From positions 2,321,501 through 2,385,500 of the forward strand of contig NC_014365.1 in assembly GCF_000143965.1 (NCBI RefSeq): 64,000 nucleotides of DNA, given 5' to 3'. The DNA is from Desulfarculus baarsii DSM 2075. GTDB lineage: Bacteria; Desulfobacterota; Desulfarculia; Desulfarculales; Desulfarculaceae. Shown piece after piece: positions 51,641 to 60,963 of this stretch (positions are counted from its first letter, which is position 1; each line of letters opens with the position of its first letter). The position numbers were made by a program, and so were the translations under genes. The notes beneath the pieces are model-generated. The model was not told where the DNA came from. It saw nothing but the letters and a program-made list of their open reading frames with translations, and did no database searches.

Positions 51641-52549
51641 ATGAACATTTTGATCACCGGCGGCGCTGGATTCATCGGCGTTAACCTCACGGCTAAACTC
51701 AACGCTATTGGTGTCTCCCCGCGCATAATCGATAATGAAGTTTTGGGCAAGGAAGCCAACCTGGCTGGCCTATCCTATACTTATATCAAGGCCGATATCC
51801 GCGACGCCAACGCCTGCATCGACGCCGTCAAAGGCATGGACTGCGTGGTCCATCTGGCCGCCGACACCAGGGTCATTCCTTCCATCGAAAACCCGCGTTT
51901 CAACTTTGACAACAACACGTTGGGCACCTTCAACCTGCTGGAAGCCATGCGTCAAACCAAGGTCGGACGCATCGTCGCCGCCTCCACCGGCGGGGCCATT
52001 TTGGGCGAAAGAACGCCGCCTGTGCATGAGGAAATGCTGCCCAAGCCTGTCTCGCCTTACGGCGCGTCAAAACTGGCCATGGAAGGCTATTTGTCGGCCT
52101 TTGCCGGCAGTTACGGCATCGCCGCCACGGCACTGCGTTTCTCCAACGTTTATGGTGAACGCAGCATACATAAAGGCAGCGTGGTCGCGGCGTTTTTCCG
52201 CAGAATCATCGCCGGAAAATCGATAACAATATATGGCGATGGCGAGCAAATACGCGATTATGTCTACATTAAAGATCTCTGTGACGGCATCATCAAGGCC
52301 GTCAATTCCGGCAAGGCCGGCGTGTTTCAATTGGGCACGGGCATTCCCACCACGCTCAATCAACTGGTCGCGCTCATGCGTGAAGTGACCGGCCGCGAGA
52401 TCGAAGTTTTGTACGAGCCGTTCCGCGACGGCGAAATCCGTCACACCTATTGTGACATCGCCAAGGCCAGGCGCGAGTTGGGCTTCGATCCCGCCACGCC
52501 GCTGAAAGACGGCCTGACCGCCACCTGGAACTGGTTTTTGGCCCAATAA
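51641..52549 (+). CDS. NAD-dependent sugar epimerase/dehydratase (extended SDR)
   Basis: This 302-residue extended short-chain dehydrogenase begins ILITGGAGFIG, the NAD site. It has HLAADTRV near 67, the catalytic Ser/Thr region AASTGGAILG near 105 and the YGASK Tyr-Lys pair near 142, then RFSNVYGER. It groups with UDP-glucose 4-epimerases and dTDP-glucose 4,6-dehydratases; the exact substrate cannot be read. I prefer the ATG at 51641 with GGAG 7 bases upstream over a TTG two codons earlier. It follows the two-domain glycosyltransferase by 15 bases and likely supplies its sugar nucleotide. Codon use is intermediate between that gene and the backbone. Confidence 0.9.
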   Translation: MNILITGGAGFIGVNLTAKLNAIGVSPRIIDNEVLGKEANLAGLSYTYIKADIRDANACIDAVKGMDCVVHLAADTRVIPSIENPRFNFDNNTLGTFNLLEAMRQTKVGRIVAASTGGAILGERTPPVHEEMLPKPVSPYGASKLAMEGYLSAFAGSYGIAATALRFSNVYGERSIHKGSVVAAFFRRIIAGKSITIYGDGEQIRDYVYIKDLCDGIIKAVNSGKAGVFQLGTGIPTTLNQLVALMREVTGREIEVLYEPFRDGEIRHTYCDIAKARRELGFDPATPLKDGLTATWNWFLAQ

Positions 52550-52572
52550 TCTCGCGGGATGCGTCTGACTGA

Positions 52573-52597
52573 AAGCGGCCCTGGCGGCCGCTTTTTT
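52573..52597 (+). terminator. Terminator of the glycosyltransferase-epimerase pair
   Basis: An 8-bp stem, AAGCGGCC with GGCCGCTT, and a run of T end this unit about 25 bases after the epimerase stop. Confidence 0.8.
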
Positions 52598-52716
52598 CGT
52601 CGCCACCCCTGCCCGTGGCGCGGCCGCGGGGCGACGCTTTTGGCTGGCGCATCGGGCCGGCTTCAGGCTTAATAAATATGCGCCAACTTCGCAACCAACC
52701 GCCAGAGGTGAGCAAA

Positions 52717-54972
52717 TTGCACGACCAAGACGCCCTGCGCTATCACCGTTACCCGCGCCCCGGCAAGATCGAGGTCACGCCAACCAAGCCCTGCATGTCC
52801 CAGGCCGACCTGAGCCTGGCCTACACCCCCGGCGTGGGCGTCCCCTGCCTGCGGATCAAGGACGACCCCGACGCATCCTTTGATTACACCTCGCGCGGCA
52901 ACCTGGTGGGGGTGATCACCAACGGCACCGCCGTGCTGGGCCTGGGCCACATAGGCCCGCTGGCCGGCAAGCCCGTCATGGAGGGCAAGGCGGTATTATT
53001 CAAAAGATTCGCCGACTTGGATGTTTTCGACATCGAAGTAAACACCACCGATCCCGACGAATTCATCCGCACCGTCGAGCTGCTCGAACCCACTTTCGGC
53101 GGCATAAACCTCGAAGACATCAAGGCCCCGGACTGCTTTTACATCGAGGACGAACTCAGCCGGCGCATGTCCATCCCGGTCTTTCACGACGATCAACACG
53201 GCACGGCCATCATCTCGGCGGCCGCGCTCTTGAACGCCTGCGAGCTGACCGGCCGGCGCTTGGAAACCACGCGCGTGGTCATCAACGGCGCCGGCGCGGC
53301 GGCCATGGCCTGCGCCAAGCGCTACATCCAGCTTGGCGTCGCGCCCGACAACCTGCTCATGGTCGATTCCAAGGGCGTGATCTTCCAGGGTCGCCAGGCA
53401 GGCATGAACCCCTACAAAGCGGCCTTTGCCCGCCAAACCAGCCTGCGCACCCTGGAGCAGGCCGCGCGCGGGGCCGACGTGCTGGTGGGCTTGTCGGTCA
53501 AGGGGGCCTTCACCCCCGAGTTGCTGGCCGTGATGGCTCCCAAGCCCATCGTCTTCGCCCTGGCCAACCCCGACCCGGAGATCGATTATCATCAAGCCAA
53601 GGCCGCCCGGCCAGACGCCATCGTGGCCACGGGTCGATCCGATTATCCCAATCAAGTCAACAACGTGCTCGGCTTCCCCTTCATCTTTCGCGGGGCCTTG
53701 GACGTGCGCGCCACCACCATCAACGAACAAATGAAACAGGCCGCCGTGCTGGCCCTGGCCAAACTGGCCCGCGAGGACGTGCCCGACTCGGTGCTGCGGG
53801 CCTATGGCGGCCAGCCCATCCACTTTGGCCCGGAATACCTGATCCCCAAGCCGCTGGACTCCCGCGTGCTGCTGGCCGTCACCCCGGCCGTGGCCCGGGC
53901 CGCCGTGGAAAGCGGCGTGGCCCGCGTGGGCCTGCCCGAGCCGGCGGCCTATCTCCAGGCCCTGGAGGCCAGGCTGGGCCCCGAGCGCGAGATCATTCGC
54001 AAGATCATCATCCGCGCCCAACAGCACCCCAAGCGCATCGTTCTGCCCGAGGGCGATCATCCCGTGATCATGCGCGCAGCCCATCAGGCCGCCGCCGAAG
54101 GCGTGGCCCGGCCCATTCTCCTGGGCGAACCCCAACGCATCCAGGCCACCGCCGCCGGGCTGGGCCTATCCCTGGAGGGCGTGGAGATCGTCGACAACCT
54201 CAACAGCCCGCTCTACGACGAGTTTTGCGACCAACTATTCGCCCTCAGGGCGCGCAAGGGCTGGTCCCGCGAGGAAACCAGGCGCCAACTGCGCCACCGC
54301 TACGTTTTCGGGGCGATGATGGTGCGCCAGGGTCTGGTCGACGGCCAGGTCCACGGCGTGGCCCACTCCTACCCCGACGCCATCCGGCCGGTGCTGTGGG
54401 TCATCCCCCGCCGACCGGACGTGGCCAAGGTCTCGGGGCTTTATCTGATGGTCTTGCGCCAACGCACTCTGTTGTTCGCCGACGCCACGATCAACATCCA
54501 TCCCAGCGCCGATGATCTGGCCGAAATCGCCATGCTTTCGGCCGAAATGGCCCGGTTCCTGGACATGCGGCCACGGGTGGCCATGCTGTCGTTTTCCAAC
54601 TTCGGCAGCACCCGCCACCCCGACGCCACGCGCGTGCAAAGGGCCGTGGAGATCGTCCGTCAACGCCAGCCCGAGCTGACCATCGACGGCGAAATGCAGG
54701 CCGACACCGCCGTCGATGAAATGATTCTCGGCGAAAGATTCCCCTTCAACCGTCTGGGCGGACCGGCCAACGTGCTGATCTTCCCCGAGCTTTCCGCGGC
54801 CAACATGGCCTATAAGCTGCTCGATCGCCTGGGCGGGGCCACCGCCGTGGGCCCCATCTTGATGGGCTTGACCAAGCCTTTCAATGTGGTGCAACGCGGC
54901 GCGGACATGGAAACCGTGGCTAACGTCATCGCCCTGACCGTGGCCCAAGCCAAGGCCCAAACGCCGGCTTGA
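52717..54972 (+). CDS. maeB: Malic enzyme with C-terminal phosphate acetyltransferase-like domain (MaeB type)
   Basis: This 751-residue protein decarboxylates malate to pyruvate with NAD(P). The N-terminal malic-enzyme part (about 1-430) opens with [17 protein letters not shown]. It has [12 protein letters not shown], the metal/catalytic region [27 protein letters not shown] and the dinucleotide site [11 protein letters not shown]. The C-terminal part (about 430-750) is Pta-like, with [30 protein letters not shown] and [10 protein letters not shown]. In E. coli MaeB that part is regulatory, bound by acetyl-CoA, not catalytic. I start at the TTG at 52717, which has GAGGTG upstream and aligns with other MaeB N-termini; an ATG at 52678 is possible. 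Confidence 0.94.
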   Translation: MHDQDALRYHRYPRPGKIEVTPTKPCMSQADLSLAYTPGVGVPCLRIKDDPDASFDYTSRGNLVGVITNGTAVLGLGHIGPLAGKPVMEGKAVLFKRFADLDVFDIEVNTTDPDEFIRTVELLEPTFGGINLEDIKAPDCFYIEDELSRRMSIPVFHDDQHGTAIISAAALLNACELTGRRLETTRVVINGAGAAAMACAKRYIQLGVAPDNLLMVDSKGVIFQGRQAGMNPYKAAFARQTSLRTLEQAARGADVLVGLSVKGAFTPELLAVMAPKPIVFALANPDPEIDYHQAKAARPDAIVATGRSDYPNQVNNVLGFPFIFRGALDVRATTINEQMKQAAVLALAKLAREDVPDSVLRAYGGQPIHFGPEYLIPKPLDSRVLLAVTPAVARAAVESGVARVGLPEPAAYLQALEARLGPEREIIRKIIIRAQQHPKRIVLPEGDHPVIMRAAHQAAAEGVARPILLGEPQRIQATAAGLGLSLEGVEIVDNLNSPLYDEFCDQLFALRARKGWSREETRRQLRHRYVFGAMMVRQGLVDGQVHGVAHSYPDAIRPVLWVIPRRPDVAKVSGLYLMVLRQRTLLFADATINIHPSADDLAEIAMLSAEMARFLDMRPRVAMLSFSNFGSTRHPDATRVQRAVEIVRQRQPELTIDGEMQADTAVDEMILGERFPFNRLGGPANVLIFPELSAANMAYKLLDRLGGATAVGPILMGLTKPFNVVQRGADMETVANVIALTVAQAKAQTPA

Positions 54973-54973
54973 T

Positions 54974-55330
54974 TCAGTGTAGGCGGCCGCCTGGCGGCGT
55001 TTGCCCCCCAGCGGGCTCGTCGGCGGGCGGTTTGTTGGCGGGGCGTCCGCGACGGCGTAGCTGCATCTCCAGATAGGCCTGACTGAAGGGGTATGGCCCG
55101 CTCATCAGCAAATGGCAGGGATAAAGCCGGCAATCGGCCGAGCAATAGGCAATCTTGCGCTGGACGGCGCATTGCAGGATCGGGCAGACCCCGCCCATGA
55201 TCTTGAGTTGAGCGGCCAGCTTGACCTGGGCCTGCTCCTCGAGCCCGCTGCCGCAACAGCCGCACTTGCCCTGACGAAACAGCCCGCAAACCAGGCAGTT
55301 GACGCCACAGGCCCCCGTGCCTTCAGCCAT
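54974..55330 (-). CDS. DUF3795-like cysteine-rich protein
   Basis: This is a 118-residue protein with about 12 cysteines: ACGVNCLVCGLF, GKCGCCGSG, VCPILQCAV, YCSADCRLYPC. The CG-x2-C-x2-C opening and the central C-x-C-C cluster fit the DUF3795 family of small cysteine-rich proteins in anaerobes. They probably bind zinc or an iron-sulfur cluster, but the function is unknown. The C-terminal 35 residues are basic and proline-rich (RRRGRPANKPP). It overlaps the DUF3786 gene by 8 bp, and these two families often co-occur. Its own end meets the malic enzyme gene after one base. Confidence 0.8.
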   Translation of the reverse strand: MAEGTGACGVNCLVCGLFRQGKCGCCGSGLEEQAQVKLAAQLKIMGGVCPILQCAVQRKIAYCSADCRLYPCHLLMSGPYPFSQAYLEMQLRRRGRPANKPPADEPAGGQTPPGGRLH

Positions 55331-55964
55331 TGCCGCCGCCAGTCGTCAGCCTGTGGATCAGCAGGTTGGTCAGGGCCCAGACGCCGTCCAGGGGCAGATG
55401 CTGGGCCGTCCGCGAATCCACCCCCACCACGGCCCTGGCCGGAAATTCATCGTCGGCCAGCCACAACAGCACCCACAGTGGCAGCATCGGCAGGCCCGGC
55501 AGGCGCACGGCCACGTCCGCGCCATCGATCGACTGACCGCCCATGGCCAGGGCCCGCGCGATCAAGCCCTGGCCGTCCGCGCCAAAGCGTTGCTCCAGGG
55601 CCGGGGTGTTGACGGCGTGGGGGCCGTTGAAAAACAGCTCGCCGCCCACCAACTCGCGGGGGGTGACCATCTGGCCGCTAGGCGAGGCGCCCGTGGAAAA
55701 GGCCAGGGTCTTGACCAGAATCAACGCCACCTGATAACCCACGCGGCGCTCCGGGGCCTCGACGCTGGTCAGCTTCATGGCCGCCGGCTCGACGCAATAA
55801 TCGCGCCCCAGCAGCGGCAAAACAAAACACGCGCCATCCCAGCGCGCGCCGCAGGCCGCGGCCGCCGCCAGCGGGTCGCGGCCGCGTAGATCGTCCCACA
55901 GGGCCAGGGGCAGATCCTCGGCCCAACGAAACAGCGTGTTTTCCTCGGGATCAGCCGTTGCCAT
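55323..55964 (-). CDS. DUF3786 protein
   Basis: This is a 213-residue protein of the DUF3786 family. Landmarks are ALWDDLRGRDPLAAAAACGA near 21, FVLPLLGRDYCVEP near 47, the GELFFNGPHAV block near 108, and WVLLWLADDEFPARAVVGVD near 162, followed by VDSRTAQHLPLDGVWAL. The family occurs mainly in anaerobic bacteria and archaea, often near corrinoid or methyl-transfer genes, but no function is established. No metal-binding motif is obvious. The ATG at 55964 lies inside the end of the carboxyltransferase gene, overlapping by 14 bp, and DUF3795 follows with an 8-bp overlap. All three are therefore one coupled unit. Confidence 0.85.
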   Translation of the reverse strand: MATADPEENTLFRWAEDLPLALWDDLRGRDPLAAAAACGARWDGACFVLPLLGRDYCVEPAAMKLTSVEAPERRVGYQVALILVKTLAFSTGASPSGQMVTPRELVGGELFFNGPHAVNTPALEQRFGADGQGLIARALAMGGQSIDGADVAVRLPGLPMLPLWVLLWLADDEFPARAVVGVDSRTAQHLPLDGVWALTNLLIHRLTTGGGNG

Positions 55965-57843
55965 CGTCCAACTCCACGCCGGCGCTGTGCACCACCCGGC
56001 GCATGTATGGGCGCTGGCCCTTCTTTTGCTTTTCGCCGGCCCGGAAACGGGCGTAAAGCTCCAGATAGCGGGCCAGCGAACGGCGCATGTCGCGCCGTGG
56101 CGTCACCTCCTGGATGCCCCTGATGTCGCAATAAAAATCAGCAAGCTCCAGCGTTTCGGCCGAAACGGCCAGCAGCGAATCGGACCGCACCAGATCGTCC
56201 TGCACGGCAAAGCCCCGCGCCTTCATCACCCGGGGGCCGGTAAAGATAACCAGGGCGTTGGGTTCGGCGATGCAAACGTCGCCCAGGGCCGCGTAGGAGG
56301 CGATGGCCCCGCCCGAACTGGGGTCGGCCAGAATGGAGATGTAGGGAATGCCCAAACGCTTGAGGCGCTCCACCGCCGCCACCGTCTTGGTCATCTGCAT
56401 CAGCGCCACGATACCCTCGTAAAGCCGCGCCCCGCCCGAACAACACACGCTGATCAGCGGCCAACGCTTGCGCGTGGCGTACTCCACGGCCATGCGAAAC
56501 TTTTCGCCGAAAACAACACCCATCGAGCCGCCGGCAAAGGCGAATTCGCTGATGGCCAACACCACCGGATAGCCATGCACCCTGGCGTGGGCCGTGACCA
56601 ACGATTCATTGAACGAACTGCAACCCTTTTGCCGATCGAGAAACTGGCGATAATAATCGTGAATTTCTTCCTCGGGCAAAACATCGGCCACGGTGATGTT
56701 GCGAAACAGCTCGTGAAAGGTGCCCGCGTCGGCCAGGGCGTCGACCCAACCGGCCGCGTCCAGCACGTGCTGCTTGCCGCAGTTGGGGCAGATCTGATGA
56801 TTGCGCAGATAATCTTCCAGGGCGATCACCGCCCCGCAACCATCGCCGCTGGCCCCCTGGCGCTCCTCGCCGCAACGGATGTAAGCCTGGCCGGGCTTCA
56901 TCAACGTGCCGTCGCCGTAGGAGGTGTCGTCGATGTGAATGGTCGCGCCGCTGGGGTCGGCGATGAGCTTGATGTCCACCGGCGGCTTGCTGAACGATTT
57001 CAGCGGTTTCTCGATAAACCGCTTGATCTCGTAAAACTTGCCTCGCCGCACCACGCCCATCTCCTCGGCCTGGTCCAGGCGCTTTTGCATCAGCTTTTCC
57101 AGCCGCGCCCGCGAAAGTTCCTTGACGGTCTTTTCCAGATAGGCCCGGACATTCTGGGCCATGCCTTCAACGTCGTCGACCCGTTTGGTCTGGGGGATGA
57201 TCGTGTCGATCACATTGAAATGTTTCAGATCCTTGGCCCGCGACTTGCTGATGGCCAGGGCCTGCTCGATGCGGCCCGGATCGCGAAAAATGATCGCCGC
57301 CAGCGATTCCGGCGGGGCGGTGGCGTAGAGGGCGTCCTCCATGGCCGCCCGGCGGTCGGCCACCTGCAAGGCCAGCGCGCCGCCCGAACCGCCCTCGCCG
57401 ATGACGATGCTGATGGTGCGGATAGGCACGTTCAAATAGGCCCGGATAAGGTTGGCAATAAAAAACGCCTGGAGCTGTCGCGCCGATTCCATCGAAATAT
57501 CGGCGCCATAGGTGTCAATCAACGACAGCAGCACGGCGTCTTCGTGGGGTCCGGTTTCCTGCAGGCGTTGCAGCAGCCGCAACACCTGCGAATGCTCGGC
57601 CGCGCTGAGCATGCCCCAATTGAGCTTGCCCACGTCGGCGGCGCTGCGCAGCTTTTTGGGCTTTGGCTTTTCCTGGCCCACCACGTAGACGCGACGGTCG
57701 TCCAGGTGGCCCTCGCCGATGATCAACGAGTCTCCCTTGGCGCCATAATCGCGGAAATCTTGAAAAACATGCTGGATTATATCGGACGAACGCGGGCGGA
57801 AAGGATGGCGGGTGCGGGTCTTGAGTATGTCGATAAGCTTCAA
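55951..57843 (-). CDS. Fused acetyl-CoA carboxylase carboxyltransferase (AccA-AccD order)
   Basis: This is a 630-residue carboxyltransferase. The first half (about 1-300) is AccA-like, with FIANLIRAYLNVPIRTISIV and GEGGSGGALALQVADRR. The second half (about 310-630) is AccD-like, with FNESLVTAHARVHGYPVVLA, the FAGGSMGVVFGEKF core, CCSGGARLYEGI and ILADPSSGGAIASYA. The normal fused order in other bacteria is D then A, so A-D is unusual. The zinc ribbon that opens AccD is also altered: RCG and DGCG are 11 residues apart instead of the standard CxxC, while the second pair, CPNC, is normal. The start is a TTG at 57843. It would transfer CO2 from biotin to acetyl-CoA. Confidence 0.86.
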   Translation of the reverse strand: MKLIDILKTRTRHPFRPRSSDIIQHVFQDFRDYGAKGDSLIIGEGHLDDRRVYVVGQEKPKPKKLRSAADVGKLNWGMLSAAEHSQVLRLLQRLQETGPHEDAVLLSLIDTYGADISMESARQLQAFFIANLIRAYLNVPIRTISIVIGEGGSGGALALQVADRRAAMEDALYATAPPESLAAIIFRDPGRIEQALAISKSRAKDLKHFNVIDTIIPQTKRVDDVEGMAQNVRAYLEKTVKELSRARLEKLMQKRLDQAEEMGVVRRGKFYEIKRFIEKPLKSFSKPPVDIKLIADPSGATIHIDDTSYGDGTLMKPGQAYIRCGEERQGASGDGCGAVIALEDYLRNHQICPNCGKQHVLDAAGWVDALADAGTFHELFRNITVADVLPEEEIHDYYRQFLDRQKGCSSFNESLVTAHARVHGYPVVLAISEFAFAGGSMGVVFGEKFRMAVEYATRKRWPLISVCCSGGARLYEGIVALMQMTKTVAAVERLKRLGIPYISILADPSSGGAIASYAALGDVCIAEPNALVIFTGPRVMKARGFAVQDDLVRSDSLLAVSAETLELADFYCDIRGIQEVTPRRDMRRSLARYLELYARFRAGEKQKKGQRPYMRRVVHSAGVELDDGNG

Positions 57844-57981
57844 GCTTCTCTCGCAGCGTGGGTTTCGGGGCCCCTACGGCCCCCAAAAAGCCTATGGCCG
57901 CGCGCGGCCTTGCGCAAATCGTAGTGTAGAGCCGCTGCCATGTCAAGCAGGGCCGCCGCGCGCCCCCCTCCACAAAAAAAG

Positions 57982-58010
57982 TTGCCACGACGCCATGGCT
58001 CTGCTATAAA
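57982..58010 (+). promoter_or_regulatory. Sigma70-like promoter for tRNA-His
   Basis: TTGCCA (57982-57987) and TATAAA (58005-58010) with exactly 17 bases between, some 50 bases upstream of the tRNA. Confidence 0.65.
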
Positions 58011-58063
58011 TCCGTGGCGCGGACGCCGGCCTTACGGCCATAATTCAGGCATCCGCCCCTTGT

Positions 58064-58141
58064 GGTGGCTGTAGCTCAGTTGGTTAGAGCGCCAGGTTGT
58101 GGCCCTGGAGGCCGTGGGTTCGAGTCCCATCAGCCACCCCA
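58064..58141 (+). tRNA. tRNA-His (anticodon GTG)
   Basis: A 7-bp acceptor stem (GTGGCTG with CAGCCAC) is preceded by the extra G-1 that defines tRNA-His, paired to C73 and followed by an encoded CCA. The anticodon arm has CCAGG/CCTGG around GTG (58099-58101). The T arm shows GGGTTCGAGTCCC. Confidence 0.95.
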
Positions 58142-58400
58142 CCCCACGTCGCCAAGTTTGGTGGATCAGCCACGGGTTGCATCGCGGCCAACGACAACCG
58201 CTCGGCCCCCCCACGTCGCCAAGGCTGGTGAGTCAGCCGCCAGGCGCTTGAATGCGTCGCGGCGCACGGCCTGGCCGAGACCTCATTGCCGCCAAGCATG
58301 ACCGATTGATGGATCAGCGACCAGCCGTTTGGCCGCATCGTGGGGCGCTGATCCTGCCGAGCAAAATCTCTAATAAATCACGGTTGTTGAGATGTTGAAC
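58142..58400. repeat. Degenerate repeats downstream of tRNA-His
   Basis: No gene is supported between the tRNA and the PilZ gene. Diverged, roughly 60-100-base copies share CCCCACGTCGCCAAG (58138 and 58209), TTGATGGATCAGCGACCAG-type blocks and GCGCTTGAATGCGTCGCGG-type blocks. One copy repeats the tRNA 3' end ATCAGCCAC (58163-58171). The pattern suggests old tRNA-end duplications or integration scars. Confidence 0.55.
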
Positions 58401-58471
58401 ACGGGGCGCTTGGCTGCGTCGCGGGGCGTGGCCACGATGTGGCGGAGCTGGCGGGCGCGCCCCGGCCGCCG

Positions 58472-58828
58472 TCACGCCTCCACTAACCGCCGCCACAACT
58501 CATAGTGTTGGCTGCTGATCTCGGTCAGCTTGACGCCAAGGGCCGTCGCCACGTGGCTGTCGGCCGGCTCCAGCACGTGGCTGACCTTGCCGGTGGCCTC
58601 GATGCCGTGCTTGTGGATGAATATATGCAGCTCGTCACGCTGGCTGATGGTCGCCTCGCGCGGCACGCGCAGGCGCATGCCCTGGGCGCTGACTTCCGTC
58701 ACCCAGGCCCGCACAGGAAACCAGCCGCCATCCGGGCACAGGTATTCCACGGTCGCCTGCAGGCTGACCTGCCGCCGCGCGGACATGCGTCGCGGGTCGG
58801 GCTCTTCCATTTCCATAACGCTTATCAT
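58472..58828 (-). CDS. PilZ-like domain protein
   Basis: This is a 118-residue protein of PilZ-type beta-barrel layout. It has RRMSARRQVSLQATVEYL near the start (the R-x3-R site that binds cyclic di-GMP), then VTEVSAQGMRLRV near residue 43, which fills the D/N-x-S-x2-G position with E at the first site. A strand with GKVSHVLEP and a final helix follow. Binding of cyclic di-GMP is likely but the replaced first residue makes it less certain. It is monocistronic, opposite to the reductase gene. Another PilZ protein lies 2.5 kb away, so local cyclic di-GMP control is possible. Confidence 0.75.
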   Translation of the reverse strand: MISVMEMEEPDPRRMSARRQVSLQATVEYLCPDGGWFPVRAWVTEVSAQGMRLRVPREATISQRDELHIFIHKHGIEATGKVSHVLEPADSHVATALGVKLTEISSQHYELWRRLVEA

Positions 58829-59054
58829 GGGGCACGCTTATTCTGGCCATTCGCCGGGTCATGCTTTACACTGTAAATTTATTATAACAAATTATTCAGG
58901 AGTGAAAGAAAATACCACCCGCCCAACGCGCTGGGCCGGCCCGTTTGTTCATTCATGGGCAAACAGGCCTCGCCACTGTTGACACCGGGGCCACGCTGAA
59001 CGCAAAATGGCCCAAGCGGCCGCTCGCCAGTTATCTTTCCGTGGAGGCGTGACG

Positions 59055-60083
59055 ATGTTGACTTCCGAGAGCCCGACAGCGGTCATTGGCGCGGGAGCCA
59101 TTGGCGGCATCACTGCCGCCCTGATGGCCAAGGCCGGCCGTAACGTCGAGTTGGTGTGCAAGCACTCCCAGACCACCGACCGCGCCCTCTACCCCGGCCT
59201 GCGCCTGCGCGGCGTCTGCGGCGAGCACGAGGTGCGCATGCAGGCCGTGACCAATATCGGCGAACTCAGCTCGCCCAAAGACATTGTCTTTCTGGCCACC
59301 AAGGCCAACGACTGCCTGACCGCGGCCCGGCAGTTGGCGCCTTTCCTCACCGATGACGGCGTGGTGGTCTCGCTGCAAAACGGCATCAGCGAGGACGCCC
59401 TGGGCGAAATCCTGGGGCGTGGGCGGGTGATCGGCTGCGTGGTGGGCTGGGGCGCAACCATGCACGAGCCAGGCGAACTGGAAATGACCTCCGAGGGCGA
59501 GTTCGTCCTGGGCAACATCGACGCCCAACCCGACGAACGCCTGCCGATAATCAAGAGTTTCCTGGAGTTCGCGCGGCCCACGCGCATCTCCGACAACATC
59601 ATGGGCGAGCTTTACTCCAAGCTCATCGTCAATTCGTGCATCAACAGCCTTGGGGCCATCTCCGGCTGGCCGCTGGGCCAGTTGCTCAAGAGCTGGCGGG
59701 TGCGGTCCATCTTCATCGCCCAGATGCGCGAAGCCATGGCCGTGGCCGCGGCCATGAAACTCAAAGTCGAGCCCGGCGGCGGCGGCAAGCTGGATTATTA
59801 TCGCTTCGTCAAGGGCAACGGCCCGCTGGCGATCCTCAAGCGGCACCTCTACGTCAAGGCCATCGGCACCAAATACGCCCGGATCAAGTCGTCGAGCCTG
59901 CAATCACTGCAACGCGGGCGGCCCACCGAGGTCGATTATTTGAACGGCTATATCGTGGAAAAGGGCAAGGCCTTTGGCGTGGCCACGCCGGTAAACGAAG
60001 CGATCGTGCGCATGATCAAACAGATAGAGGAAGGCTCCCGGCGCATAACGCCCGACAACATAGCCGAGTTGCCCCTGGCCTGA
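59055..60083 (+). CDS. 2-dehydropantoate 2-reductase family protein
   Basis: This 342-residue dehydrogenase has an N-terminal Rossmann fold with VIGAGAIGGITAALMAKAG near residue 11. The ketopantoate-reductase landmarks are ATKANDCLTAAR near 82, a SLQNGISEDAL block near 106, and the catalytic Lys region SKLIVNSCINSLGAISG near 195. Length is about 40 residues above E. coli PanE, mostly in the C-terminal helical part. NADPH-dependent reduction of ketopantoate for pantothenate synthesis is the default, but several family members act on other substrates. The ATG has GGAGG 7 bases upstream. It converges with the LuxR-type gene. Confidence 0.88.
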   Translation: MLTSESPTAVIGAGAIGGITAALMAKAGRNVELVCKHSQTTDRALYPGLRLRGVCGEHEVRMQAVTNIGELSSPKDIVFLATKANDCLTAARQLAPFLTDDGVVVSLQNGISEDALGEILGRGRVIGCVVGWGATMHEPGELEMTSEGEFVLGNIDAQPDERLPIIKSFLEFARPTRISDNIMGELYSKLIVNSCINSLGAISGWPLGQLLKSWRVRSIFIAQMREAMAVAAAMKLKVEPGGGGKLDYYRFVKGNGPLAILKRHLYVKAIGTKYARIKSSSLQSLQRGRPTEVDYLNGYIVEKGKAFGVATPVNEAIVRMIKQIEEGSRRITPDNIAELPLA

Positions 60084-60091
60084 CGAAGGCG

Positions 60092-60766
60092 TCAGTCGTC
60101 GTGGCCTTCCAGGCGACCGACGCGGGCCTGCAAAAAACCGCGCAGGCTGGCCCCGGCGTCGTTGATGCGCAGCTTGCGCCTGATGTTGCGGCGGTGGGTC
60201 TTGACCGTGTCGAGGGAAATATTCAGGTTGGCGGCGATCTGTTTGCTGCTCATGCCGCTCTTGATCATGGCGGCGATGCGCCGTTCGCTGACCGTCAGCC
60301 GGCCCAGCAGACCCTCGCCATCGCCGATGCCGGCGGCCAGGTCTTCCAACTCCTCGACGACCACGCGCAGTTCATCGCGCAGACGGCCCATCCGATCGTC
60401 GCGCCCCAGGCGCTCCAGGATGGGCAAGGTCAGGGCCTGGATGCGACGGGCCATGCCCTGCTCCGACTCCAGGCGCATGGATTCCAGGCTGCTGGCCAGG
60501 ATGGTCAGGGCCTTGTTGTTGGCCAGCAGGGTCTTGGTCAGCTCGTCCTGGCGCGATTTGAGCTGCTCCATGTGCTGTTGGCCCAACGCCAGTTGGTTTT
60601 GCAGACGCTCGATATGGGCGGTTTTCGCGGCCAGAGCGCCATGGAGGGCTTGGTGTTGCTCCAGGAGTTGCTCATGAGCCTGACGCAGAGAGTCCAACTT
60701 GCCGTGCAAGCCCTGGACAACTTGTTGCAGTTTCGCGATCTTTTGCTCGGCTTCCATCTGGCGCAT
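60092..60766 (-). CDS. LuxR-type HTH regulator with N-terminal coiled coil
   Basis: This is a 224-residue protein. Residues 1-110 form a long, Q/L-rich coiled coil without any receiver or sensor domain. The C-terminal 65 residues are a LuxR/FixJ helix-turn-helix, with LTVSERRIAAMIKSGMSSKQIAANLNIS and VKTHRRNIRRKL. In its place a sensor might be supplied by a coiled-coil partner. An ATG three codons in is an equally good start, since the upstream sequence shows no strong ribosome site. Targets are unknown. It sits between the PanE-like gene and a PilZ protein. Confidence 0.85.
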   Translation of the reverse strand: MRQMEAEQKIAKLQQVVQGLHGKLDSLRQAHEQLLEQHQALHGALAAKTAHIERLQNQLALGQQHMEQLKSRQDELTKTLLANNKALTILASSLESMRLESEQGMARRIQALTLPILERLGRDDRMGRLRDELRVVVEELEDLAAGIGDGEGLLGRLTVSERRIAAMIKSGMSSKQIAANLNISLDTVKTHRRNIRRKLRINDAGASLRGFLQARVGRLEGHDD

Positions 60767-60963
60767 CCGCAGTCAACAGCCGCCCACCGGGAGATCAAAG
60801 GCGACGCCGGCTAGTTGTGTAGGCACTTTCCAATGCAAAAGCACGATTAATTCTTGCCTGGCGAACGTATTGGCTCTAAGTTAGTAACAGAAGTGAAATA
60901 AAATAGCCACAGTTTGTTTGATGTTGTAAGATAAAAACCAACCCATCACCGCGCGGAGCAGAA

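Noticed and set aside
58142-58470. CRISPR array downstream of tRNA-His
   Set aside because: Repeat copies are diverged, unequal in spacing and lack unique spacers; no cas genes are nearby.
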